The notes: generated by a model not told the origin, from the sequence alone. 16,440 nucleotides of DNA from an uncultured Clostridia bacterium (GCA_947589585.1 CANQCA010000021.1:1-16440), one strand, 5' to 3'. Counted from the stretch's first letter, positions 6,853 to 12,488 are shown. A program made the numbers and translations.

Positions 6853-7047
6853 TTATTTCAGAAGTCCCCTATCTCTTGCGAGATTCTCGATGCTCCTATC
6901 GTAGGTCGCCTCCGCTTCCTTCGAAAAGAAGCATCCCGGAACGCCCTCGTTGTGATCGCGGTGATGCGCCACGCAGGCGCAACATTTCCCATGACGCGGA
7001 CAATCATACGTGCACGGGCAGGGTCTGGTGTTATCGCAAGCATTCAT
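6853..7047 (-). CDS. Small Cys-rich protein, DUF6485-like
   Basis: 64 residues, with Cys at 4, 10, 12, 16, 22, 23, 25 and 39 and several His (CPCTYDCPRHGKCCACVAHH). The pattern and the CFFSxEAExTYDRS tail resemble small conserved clostridial proteins annotated as DUF6485, probably metal-binding. The function is unknown. The ATG at 7047 is chosen because AGGAGG (7055-7060) lies 7 nt upstream. It has a good promoter of its own and a terminator at 6681-6712. The family name is from memory; the reading frame itself is secure. Confidence 0.8.
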   Translation of the reverse strand: MNACDNTRPCPCTYDCPRHGKCCACVAHHRDHNEGVPGCFFSKEAEATYDRSIENLARDRGLLK

Positions 7048-7124
7048 AAATATTCCTCCTGAGATTTCAACGGCAAGAATGCAGCCCCCATCTTTTTGAG
7101 GGCGCTTTGCCGCTTTTTTGTTTT

Positions 7125-7153
7125 ATCTTATCATAAAATACGCAATCTATCAA
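7125..7153 (-). promoter_or_regulatory. Promoter of the Cys-rich gene
   Basis: Minus strand TTGATA (7148-7153), 17 bp, TAAGAT (7125-7130). The leader to the ATG is about 70 nt and contains a GC-rich stretch (7083-7112) that could fold. Confidence 0.65.
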
Positions 7154-7214
7154 CCGTTTTGAATAAGAAAGCCTCCTCGCCGATTTCGCATGCAGGTCGC
7201 TTTTTATTCTACCA

Positions 7215-7244
7215 AAAAAGGACAGTCGCAGGACTGCCCTTTTT
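7215..7244 (-). terminator. Terminator downstream of tRNA-Pro fragment
   Basis: A 13-bp stem with one mismatch (AAAAAGGACAGTC/GACTGCCCTTTTT), loop GCAG. It is a near copy of the functional tRNA-Pro terminator at 7799-7828 and, as there, lies 2 nt from the CCA end of the tRNA sequence. Confidence 0.65.
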
Positions 7245-7246
7245 GT

Positions 7247-7267
7247 TGGTCGAGGAGACGGGATTTG
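7247..7267 (-). pseudogene. tRNA-Pro 3'-end fragment, 21 nt
   Basis: Identical to the last 21 nt of the tRNA-Pro gene at 7831-7851, including CCA. It then switches to a reverse copy of repeat A (7268-7286). With its terminator it forms a roughly 53-nt near copy of 7799-7851. Confidence 0.75.
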
Positions 7268-7306
7268 CGCCTTTGGCGGCGCGCCCTCGTCGCCGTGAGA
7301 ATCCCG

Positions 7307-7380
7307 CGTCATCCTGAGCCGAAACGGCATAATGAAACCCGCGAGCCGCTCTCCGAAGGATCCAGAACTACGAAGTCCAA
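7307..7380 (-). repeat. Dispersed copy of the 90-bp tandem unit
   Basis: Read on the minus strand it gives GGACTTCGTAGTTC, GGATCCTTCG, then CGGCTCAGGATGACGCG. These are the landmarks of the 90-bp units at 10622-10895, in the same order, with a diverged middle. Confidence 0.65.
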
Positions 7381-7480
7381 AGTATTAAAACCGGCAACAG
7401 GGCTTGCGTCTTTACCTTCCGCAAACGCCTCGTGCGGCGGTAGTGCCCGCCGCACCCGCCTCGCTACCAGCTCGGCTGTC

Positions 7481-7521
7481 GCATTGCAGCTCACAGCCCA
7501 CAGGGCTGTGAGCTGCAATGC
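7481..7521. repeat. Perfect 19-bp hairpin with 3-nt loop
   Basis: 7481-7499 (GCATTGCAGCTCACAGCCC) is fully complementary to 7503-7521, loop ACA. No T-tract follows on either strand, so it is not a standard terminator. Its centre (CAGCCC-TGY-GGGCTG on the minus strand) matches the small hairpin that opens repeat A copy 1, and the flank 7513-7532 matches repeat A copy 2. Confidence 0.8.
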
Positions 7522-7561
7522 TCCACCCTCAAATCCCGTCTCAATTCCGTTTAACACAAAA

Positions 7562-7586
7562 CCCCCCCACGCTTTTGCGTGCGGGG
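7562..7586 (-). terminator. Terminator of the 42-nt tRNA-Pro fragment
   Basis: Minus strand CCCCGCACGC-AAAA-GCGTGGGGGG followed by TTTTGTGTT. The stem has one mismatch. It lies 5 nt beyond the CCA end of the truncated tRNA and differs in sequence from the other tRNA-Pro terminators. Confidence 0.75.
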
Positions 7587-7591
7587 TAGTT

Positions 7592-7633
7592 TGGTCGAGG
7601 AGACGGGATTTGAACCCACGACCTCTTGGTCCC
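7592..7633 (-). pseudogene. tRNA-Pro 3'-half fragment, 42 nt
   Basis: Identical to 7831-7872, that is, the 3' half of tRNA-Pro(CGG) from position 35 in the anticodon loop to CCA. At the break the sequence becomes the GGGCATGGGCT repeat. A break in the anticodon loop is a usual crossover point for tyrosine integrases, so this may be a distal attachment site left by a lost element. A 14-nt inverted piece of the same tRNA (TCAAATCCCGTCTC) lies at 7529-7542. Confidence 0.85.
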
Positions 7634-7634
7634 T

Positions 7635-7744
7635 CGTCGGGCATGGGCTATGCCTTTAAGCTCTTTCCGCAAACGAAAAGAGCTTTTTTCTTCGCCATGC
7701 CCTCCTCTTCCCATAAAAATACTGCGTCTTTTTATGGGAGCCCT
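7635..7744 (+). repeat. Dispersed repeat B, copy 2, joined to tRNA fragment
   Basis: Modules in order: GGGCATGGGCTATGCC; the hairpin AGCTCTTTCCGCAAACGAAAAGAGCT with T-tract (about 7659-7688); and the segment 7693-7744, which matches 177-228 inverted at 51 of 52 bases, with its CCCATAAAAA/TTTTTATGGG stem at 7710-7738. The left part also matches 2434-2476. Confidence 0.8.
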
Positions 7745-7798
7745 CTTTTTTCTTGGTTCGGGCCGAAAGAGGTCGCGTGCATGCACTTTCATACCAAC

Positions 7799-7828
7799 AA
7801 AAAGGGCAGTCACAAGACTGCCCTTTTT
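7799..7828 (-). terminator. tRNA-Pro terminator
   Basis: A perfect 13-bp stem AAAAAGGGCAGTC/GACTGCCCTTTTT, loop ACAA, beginning 2 nt after the CCA end of tRNA-Pro. Confidence 0.9.
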
Positions 7829-7830
7829 GT

Positions 7831-7907
7831 TGGTCGAGGAGACGGGATTTGAACCCACGACCTCTTGGTCCCGAACCAAGCGCGCTACCAAACTGCGCTA
7901 CTCCTCG
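7831..7907 (-). tRNA. tRNA-Pro (anticodon CGG)
   Basis: 77 nt with encoded CCA. The acceptor stem CGAGGAG/CTCCTCG has the bacterial tRNA-Pro C1-G72 pair and A73. The D arm is GCGC-AGTTTGGTA-GCGC. The anticodon stem CTTGG/CCAAG holds loop TTCGGGA, giving anticodon CGG. The T arm is GTGGG-TTCAAAT-CCCGT, with two G-T pairs at its base. It reads CCG proline codons. It has its own promoter and terminator, so it is a single-gene unit. Partial copies of its 3' part lie at 7592-7633, 7247-7267 and, eroded, near 2404. Confidence 0.97.
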
Positions 7908-7918
7908 ACGCGTCCCTT

Positions 7919-7947
7919 ATTATAGCAGATACTCCCCTCTTTTGCAA
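7919..7947 (-). promoter_or_regulatory. tRNA-Pro promoter
   Basis: Minus strand TTGCAA (7942-7947), 17 bp, TATAAT (7919-7924). The predicted start is near 7911, a few bases before the mature 5' end at 7907. Confidence 0.85.
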
Positions 7948-7993
7948 GCATTTTATGCCTTATTTCAAAAAATCTGCTACGGGACGTCTTACT

Positions 7994-10201
7994 TTATTTC
8001 TTCATGAACCGTGTGAGGCGAAGTGCGTTGGTGACGACGAAGAGAGAGGAAAGGCTCATGGCGGCTGCGGCGATCATGGGGTTTAAGGCAACGCCTGCAA
8101 AGGCGAACACGCCCGCCGCGAGGGGAATGCCGATGCAGTTATAGAAGAACGCCCAGAAGAGATTCTGCTTGATGATACGCATCGTGCGTTTGGCAAGGAG
8201 GACCGCCTTTGAAAGTGCGCCGAGGTCCCCATTGACGAGGACGACGTCCGCACTCTCGATGGCGACATCGGTGCCGTTTCCCATCGCGACGCCGATGTCC
8301 GCCTCCTTCAGGGCGGGAGCGTCGTTGATGCCGTCTCCCACCATGGCGACAAAATAATTCGCCCGCCGCATGGCACGGCTTCCCTTCTTCGCCGCCTCGT
8401 TCTCTTCACGCATGGTGCGCACATATCTGAGCTTATCCTCGGGGAGAAGCTCGGCGCACACACAGCTATCGTAGGGCGGGATGCCCGCCTCCGCGGCGAT
8501 GTGCCTTGCCACCGCCTCATTGTCCCCCGTGAGCATGACGGGAAGGCAGCCGAGGCTCGTGAGCTCTTCGACGGCTTTTCTGCTCCCCTCCTTGAGGGTG
8601 TCGGCGAGGGCGAATATCGCGAGAACGCGTTTATCGTCTGCAAGGAAGAGCACCGTCTTGCCCTCTTCGGAGAGGGCCCTGTAAGTGAAAAGCTGCTCCT
8701 CGAATTTCACATTTTTTGCCTGCATCATGCGGGCGTTCCCGAGGTAAAATCTTTCCCCGTTGACGATGCCGGTGGCACCCATGCCCGTAAGGTACTCCAC
8801 ACATTCGCCGTCCGGGCCCCCTTCGCAGTAGTCGGCGATGCAACGGGCGAGCGGATGAGAGAGCTTGCTCTCGAGGGCGTAGGCGACGGCCTTCGCGCCC
8901 TCCTCATACTCTTCGAAAAAGACGACCTTGGGTGCACCCTCGGTGAGCGTCGCCGTCTTATCGAGAAAGACCTCGTGCACGGTGGCGAGCTTTTGCAGTG
9001 CCTCCGCATTCTTGAAAAGAACGCCCAACCCCGCGCCCCTTCCCGTAGCCGCCATGACCGCGACGGGGGTCGCAAGGCCCAGAGCGCAGGGGCAGGAGAT
9101 GACGATGACGCTCACGCCGTAGTTGAACGCCTTAGCGGCATCGTGCGTCGCTAAGATCCAAATAAGGAAGGTGATGAGCGCGAGCCCCACGACGACGGGG
9201 ACGAAGACAGCGGAGATCTTGTCGGCGAGCTTCTGGATGGGCGCCTTGGAAGCTCCCGCCTCGCGCACCATGCGGATGATGCCCGAGAGCATCGTATCTT
9301 CGCCCACCTTTTCCGCCTCGATCTTGAGATAGCCGCCCGTGACGATGGAGGCGCTGACCGCCCTTTCCCCTTCGCTCAGCTCTATGGGAAGGCTCTCGCC
9401 CGTGACGGCGGAGGTATCGACGAAGGCGTGGCCGGATATAACTTTTCCGTCGACGGGAATGCTCTCGCCCTGCCGTGCAATGACGATATCTCCAACCTCG
9501 ACCTCGGACATGGGTATCACGTTTTCCGTCCCGTCCCGCTCTACGGTGACCGTATCGGGGGCGAGGGCGCGCAGCTTTTCGAGCTCGCGTCCCGTGCGTT
9601 TCTTGCTCTTATCTTCCAGCCATTTGCCGAGGGTGACGAGGGTGACGATCATCGCCGCCGATTCGAAAAAGACGGTGTGCGTGGAAGCATCGAGCGCGAC
9701 GATGACGATGCTGTAGATAAAGGAAACCGATGCGCCGAGCGTGACGAGTGTATCCATGTTGGGGACGAGCTTTACGGCCGCGCGCACGCCGCTCACAAAG
9801 AATGCGTAGTTGATACAAAGGATGGCGAGGGTGAGTGCGATCTGGAAGCCGTAGTTCCACCACCCGTGCGGGACGATGGCATCGCTCACCATGTGCCCCA
9901 TCGCGAGGTACATTTCGGGGAGAAGCAGGGCGAGCGAGAGAATGAAGCGCACGGCGAGCGTGAGCTTTTTCTTTCTCTTTTCGGGGACCTTCCCGAAGTC
10001 GTAAATGCCATAGCCGAGAGAGCGGACGGCGGAGCATATATCTTGCTCTTTGACGATACTCTCATCGAAGACCGCCTCCATGCACTCCCCCATGAGGGAG
10101 ACCGTGCAGGAAGAAACGCCCTCGAGCTTTTTGACGGTGCGCTCGATGCCGGCGGCACACGCCGCGCACATCATGCCCGTCACGGAATATTTTTTCTTCA
10201 T
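7994..10201 (-). CDS. copA: Copper-exporting P1B-type ATPase CopA
   Basis: 735 residues, a usual length for a one-HMA CopA. It pumps Cu(I) out across the cytoplasmic membrane using ATP. In order: an HMA domain with GMMCAAC (Cys12, Cys15); membrane helices from about residue 78; the TGES actuator motif; CPC (370-372) in the transport helix; the phosphorylation site with Asp414; SHP; TGDN; GDGIND (about 622-627); and final helices with YN and MSLSS, which mark the Cu(I) subclass. The phosphorylation motif reads D-K-T-A-T-L-T, with Ala417 in place of the near-invariant Gly (GCG, one base from GGG). A short Lys/Arg-rich stretch (about residues 600-615) precedes GDGIND. It starts 8 nt after csoR with AAGGCGGG as ribosome binding site. 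No clear terminator lies between its stop and the tRNA promoter. Confidence 0.95.
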   Translation of the reverse strand: MKKKYSVTGMMCAACAAGIERTVKKLEGVSSCTVSLMGECMEAVFDESIVKEQDICSAVRSLGYGIYDFGKVPEKRKKKLTLAVRFILSLALLLPEMYLAMGHMVSDAIVPHGWWNYGFQIALTLAILCINYAFFVSGVRAAVKLVPNMDTLVTLGASVSFIYSIVIVALDASTHTVFFESAAMIVTLVTLGKWLEDKSKKRTGRELEKLRALAPDTVTVERDGTENVIPMSEVEVGDIVIARQGESIPVDGKVISGHAFVDTSAVTGESLPIELSEGERAVSASIVTGGYLKIEAEKVGEDTMLSGIIRMVREAGASKAPIQKLADKISAVFVPVVVGLALITFLIWILATHDAAKAFNYGVSVIVISCPCALGLATPVAVMAATGRGAGLGVLFKNAEALQKLATVHEVFLDKTATLTEGAPKVVFFEEYEEGAKAVAYALESKLSHPLARCIADYCEGGPDGECVEYLTGMGATGIVNGERFYLGNARMMQAKNVKFEEQLFTYRALSEEGKTVLFLADDKRVLAIFALADTLKEGSRKAVEELTSLGCLPVMLTGDNEAVARHIAAEAGIPPYDSCVCAELLPEDKLRYVRTMREENEAAKKGSRAMRRANYFVAMVGDGINDAPALKEADIGVAMGNGTDVAIESADVVLVNGDLGALSKAVLLAKRTMRIIKQNLFWAFFYNCIGIPLAAGVFAFAGVALNPMIAAAAMSLSSLFVVTNALRLTRFMKK

Positions 10202-10209
10202 AGCCCGCC

Positions 10210-10506
10210 TTAAAAGAATCTCTTGATGATTTCTGCGACTTCATCCACCGAAGAGAGATCGCCGTTTTGTATGTTCTCGACCAAACAGCTGTGCATGTGT
10301 TCCTCCAGAATAACGCGGGAAAGGCTCCTCACGGCCTGCTCGATGGCGGAAAGCTGGACGAGGATCTCGGTGCAATAGCGGTCCTCATCGATCATGCGTT
10401 TGATGCCGTTCATCTGCCCCGTGATGCGGTTGATGCGCGTCGTGAACGCATGCTTTTCTTCCGGGGTGCGAACCTTCTTTTTGTTTTCCGTGCAGCAATT
10501 TTCCAT
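10210..10506 (-). CDS. csoR: Copper-sensing repressor CsoR
   Basis: 98 residues from the ATG at 10506. This start is preferred because GGAGG (10515-10519) lies 8 nt upstream. A TTG at 10521 in the same frame would place the ribosome binding site inside the gene and overlap an operator. The Cys-His-Cys copper site is present with CsoR spacing: Cys45, His70 and Cys74 (MHSC); the Mycobacterium protein has Cys36, His61, Cys65. Four-helix DUF156 repressor: apo-protein binds the operator, and Cu(I) releases it. It heads the csoR-copA operon, and its product should control both genes. Confidence 0.93.
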   Translation of the reverse strand: MENCCTENKKKVRTPEEKHAFTTRINRITGQMNGIKRMIDEDRYCTEILVQLSAIEQAVRSLSRVILEEHMHSCLVENIQNGDLSSVDEVAEIIKRFF

Positions 10507-10520
10507 TTGAAATTCCTCCA

Positions 10521-10537
10521 ATACCCCCTTGGGGCAT
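10521..10537 (-). promoter_or_regulatory. CsoR-type operator, proximal
   Basis: Plus strand ATACCCCCTTGGGGCAT, a 17-nt pseudo-palindrome of the form ATACCCC-N3-GGGG(C/T)AT. It lies just downstream of the -10, between promoter and ribosome binding site. Confidence 0.75.
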
Positions 10538-10541
10538 AATT

Positions 10542-10570
10542 ATTGTATACCCCTGAAGGGCATTTGTCAA
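10542..10570 (-). promoter_or_regulatory. csoR-copA promoter with operator in the spacer
   Basis: Minus strand TTGACA (10565-10570), exactly 17 bp, TACAAT (10542-10547). The 17-nt box ATACCCCTGAAGGGCAT at 10547-10563 fills the spacer. Its centre is 26 bp from that of the proximal box, about two and a half helical turns. Confidence 0.88.
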
Positions 10571-10621
10571 GCGGTTTTTGAAAATTTTTTTGAAAAAGTC
10601 CGCCATTCTGAGCCGCGCTCT

Positions 10622-10895
10622 TGTCGGACTGTGTATGAAAGGATCCTTCGGAGAGTTGCTTTTGCGGACAGCCGTATTTGTAAGTTCGGCTCAGGATGAC
10701 GCGGTTGGCCTACAGTCGGACTTCGTAGTTCGGGATCCTTCGAGGATAGGTTCGCATGGACTGCGTAACACTTGGTCGGCTCAGGATGACGCGGTTGGCC
10801 CACAGTCGGACTTCGTATGAAGGACTCCTTCGAGGATGGGCTCGCATGGACTGCGTAACACTTGGTCGGCTCAGGATGACGCGGTTCACGCGGGG
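10622..10895. repeat. 90-bp tandem repeat, about three units
   Basis: CGGCTCAGGATGACGCGGTT starts at 10687, 10777 and 10867 (period 90), and (T/A)GTCGGACT occurs at about 10622, 10713 and 10803. The second and third full intervals are highly alike. The first is more diverged, and the last copy is cut off after about 25 nt. Landmarks are GGATCCTTCG (GGACTCCTTCG in one unit) and GGATGACG. Related dispersed copy at 7307-7380, inverted. Not CRISPR: units have no short-repeat/spacer pattern. Confidence 0.85.
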
Positions 10896-10950
10896 CAGAA
10901 TGACGCTGACGCGGTAACCCGCGGAGGCGAAAGGAGCGATTGGAATTAGC

Positions 10951-11002
10951 CCTCATCCGTCACTTACGGTGACAGCTTCTCGCTTGCAAGGGGAGAAGCC
11001 TT
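10951..11002. repeat. Dispersed-repeat-like block with two hairpins
   Basis: CCCTCATCCGTCACTTACGG, then GTGACAGCTTCTC, then GGGGAGAAGCC. It contains GTCAC-TTACG-GTGAC and GCTTCTC...GAGAAGC. I recall similar CTCATCCGTCA...GGAGAAG blocks as common intergenic repeats in gut Clostridia; this cannot be confirmed here, and only one copy is in the window. Confidence 0.4.
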
Positions 11003-11058
11003 ATGTGCACATATGGTTATTTAGACAAACGTCGAAATAATTGAAAAAGTATGAAAAA

Positions 11059-11082
11059 TACCCGCTAAAGCGGGCAGTTTTT
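11059..11082 (-). terminator. Terminator after the rubredoxin-fusion gene
   Basis: Minus strand CCCGC-TTTA-GCGGG (11061-11074) followed by TATTTTTC. The other strand also has a T-tract (AGTTTTTTG), so it can work both ways. It lies about 45 nt beyond the stop at 11119. Confidence 0.75.
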
Positions 11083-11118
11083 TGTAAATTTATAAAAAGG
11101 CTCAGCTTTTGAAGCTTC

Positions 11119-11757
11119 TTATTTTTTGTGGAAATATTCCTTCCCGACGCCGCAGAAGGGGCAGATCCAATCGTCGGGCAGATCTTCGAAGGGAATATCC
11201 CCGTCGTACTCATAGCCGCACACGTCGCACACCCAAACCTCCTTCTCCGCCGCGGGCTCGCTCTTGATAAAGGTCGGTGCGTTCACGCTCGTCTTTCCCT
11301 TGAGGACCTCGTGGTAGTAGGCATACGTCATGGGCTTATCCTTCTTCAAATTTCCGCAGTCGATGACTTCCCCCAAAAAGACGGTATGCGTCGGCGTCTC
11401 CATTTTCCCTATGACTTTGCAGGAGATATAGGCGATCGCATCGTCGAGGGTGGGAAGCTTCCCGCGCACCCGATAGCCGAACCCTTCGAACTTATCGAGC
11501 TCCTTCGAGGAGCGGAATCCGAACGTGCCGATGAGCTTCGCATCCGACTTCTCGCCGAGGATGGAAAGGGCGAAGTAGCCCGTATCCTCGATGCACTTAT
11601 GCGTATAATTGCCGTGGTTGATGCTCACGGCGACGCTTGCGGGGTCGCTCGTGATCTGCATGGCGCTGTTGGCGACGCATCCGACGGGGCGGCCTTCGTC
11701 CCAACTCGTGCAGATATACACTCCATAGGAAAGTTTGAAAAGCGCTGTCTGGTCCAT
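11119..11757 (-). CDS. Flavin reductase-like protein fused to rubredoxin (Hrb-like)
   Basis: 212 residues. Residues 1 to about 155 form an FMN-binding split-barrel of the flavin reductase/flavoredoxin type (LSYGVYICTS, NSAMQITSDP, VFLGEVIDC). Residues about 172-209 are a rubredoxin: VCDVCGYEYDG...FEDLPDDWICPFCGVGKEYF, with the four iron-ligating Cys in two CxxC pairs. The loop between them is shorter than in free rubredoxins. This matches high-molecular-weight rubredoxin, which passes electrons from NAD(P)H to flavodiiron proteins that reduce O2 or NO in anaerobes. The partner is not in this window. Cytoplasmic. The ribosome binding site GGAGAGG is just upstream. The preceding rpmF terminator suggests a separate or read-through transcript. 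Confidence 0.9.
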   Translation of the reverse strand: MDQTALFKLSYGVYICTSWDEGRPVGCVANSAMQITSDPASVAVSINHGNYTHKCIEDTGYFALSILGEKSDAKLIGTFGFRSSKELDKFEGFGYRVRGKLPTLDDAIAYISCKVIGKMETPTHTVFLGEVIDCGNLKKDKPMTYAYYHEVLKGKTSVNAPTFIKSEPAAEKEVWVCDVCGYEYDGDIPFEDLPDDWICPFCGVGKEYFHKK

Positions 11758-11790
11758 GATTCCTCTCCGATCTTATTTTGCGATGAAAAT

Positions 11791-11814
11791 GGGCGGACTA
11801 TCCACCGTCCGCCC
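11791..11814 (-). terminator. Terminator after rpmF
   Basis: Perfect 8-bp stem GGGCGGAC/GTCCGCCC with an 8-nt loop, followed on the minus strand by ATTTTCATC. The weak T-tract suggests partial read-through into the rubredoxin-fusion gene. Confidence 0.65.
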
Positions 11815-11832
11815 TTTCACCTGAATTTTGAT

Positions 11833-12021
11833 TTACTTTTTCTCTGTCTCTTGCGGCACAACTTCCGCGCCGTCGTAGAAGCCGCAGTTCTTGCAGACTC
11901 TGTGTGCGACTTTGAGCTCGTGGCAATGCGGGCATTCGACGAGCGTGGGCGCCGTTGTCTTGTAGTTTGCGAAGCGCTTATTCGTTCTGCTCTTCGATTG
12001 CTTACTCTTAGGGACTGCCAT
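11833..12021 (-). CDS. rpmF: 50S ribosomal protein L32
   Basis: 62 residues starting MAVPKSKQSKSRTNKRF, the standard L32 start. The open frame extends further upstream, but the family start and the GAGGTG ribosome binding site 5 nt before this ATG settle it. A zinc ribbon is formed by Cys30-x2-Cys33 and Cys43-x2-Cys46. It follows yceD by about 28 nt, the usual pairing in bacteria. Confidence 0.97.
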   Translation of the reverse strand: MAVPKSKQSKSRTNKRFANYKTTAPTLVECPHCHELKVAHRVCKNCGFYDGAEVVPQETEKK

Positions 12022-12049
12022 ATTTACACCTCTCTTCCTTTTTCCGAAT

Positions 12050-12448
12050 TTATTCTTCGCTGCAACCCTTGCACAAGATCCGCGAGGGAAGCGCGAACAG
12101 CACCGCATCGCGGAGCATCTCACCAAAGTTTACGACCCCGCCCAAAAAGCCGTAGCTCTCACCGTCGCCCGTGCCCCGCTCGAAGAGACATTGCATCGTA
12201 TCCGAGATGAGATTCTCCGCGGGTTCCAGACACCTCGAGCAGGCGCCCGCGAGGGTGAAGGAGATGGCAGCTTCCACTTCCACCTTATCGTCCTCGGCGA
12301 TCGCATATCCGAGATGAACGTGTACGGGGCCCTTGAATGCGACGAAAGGGATCTCCACAAGATCCGCCTCGGGTTCAAACTCGAACGCAAGCTCGCCTGT
12401 AAGCTGCCTCCGCGCCCTGCACTGCGAAATATTGAGGGTAGGAATCAT
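12050..12448 (-). CDS. yceD: YceD/DUF177 family protein
   Basis: 132 residues. A beta-rich domain with ACSRCLEP in the middle and LCKGCSE at the C-terminus, the two CxxC pairs of DUF177. In E. coli and plants the family is needed for 23S rRNA accumulation; in Bacillus the gene is ylbN. It is almost always next to rpmF, as here. No Shine-Dalgarno sequence precedes the ATG, and the predicted transcript start is only about 5 nt away, so translation may be leaderless from this promoter. Read-through from ackA is also possible. Confidence 0.9.
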   Translation of the reverse strand: MIPTLNISQCRARRQLTGELAFEFEPEADLVEIPFVAFKGPVHVHLGYAIAEDDKVEVEAAISFTLAGACSRCLEPAENLISDTMQCLFERGTGDGESYGFLGGVVNFGEMLRDAVLFALPSRILCKGCSEE

Positions 12449-12459
12449 TGACTTAAAAA

Positions 12460-12488
12460 AGTATAGGGTATTTTAGGGGGTTTGTCAA
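12460..12488 (-). promoter_or_regulatory. Promoter immediately before yceD
   Basis: Minus strand TTGACA (12483-12488), 17 bp, TATACT (12460-12465). The -10 ends 11 nt before the ATG at 12448. Confidence 0.85.

Noticed and set aside
7541..7925. Open frames on both strands with peptides like RRRDLNPRPLG and MPSSSHKNTASFYGSP
   Set aside because: They are translations of the tRNA-Pro gene, its fragments and repeat B; no ribosome binding sites, and the DNA is explained as RNA gene and repeats.
8501..10213. Long plus-strand frames of 217 and 261 codons
   Set aside because: They lie antisense inside copA, a result of high third-position GC; composition is unlike a real protein and no start signals are present.
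10507..10521. TTG start giving a longer CsoR (extra MEEFQ)
   Set aside because: It would use the GGAGG ribosome binding site as codons; the ATG at 10506 has that site at ideal spacing.
10622..10895. Possible CRISPR array
   Set aside because: Whole 90-bp units repeat, without short repeats separated by unique spacers, and no cas gene is near.
12022..12126. N-terminal extension of L32
   Set aside because: The extension overlaps the end of yceD, and L32 proteins begin MAVPK; a GAGGTG site precedes that ATG.
11128..12210. A 360-codon plus-strand frame
   Set aside because: It runs antisense through three well-supported genes (rubredoxin fusion, rpmF, yceD) and across a terminator.
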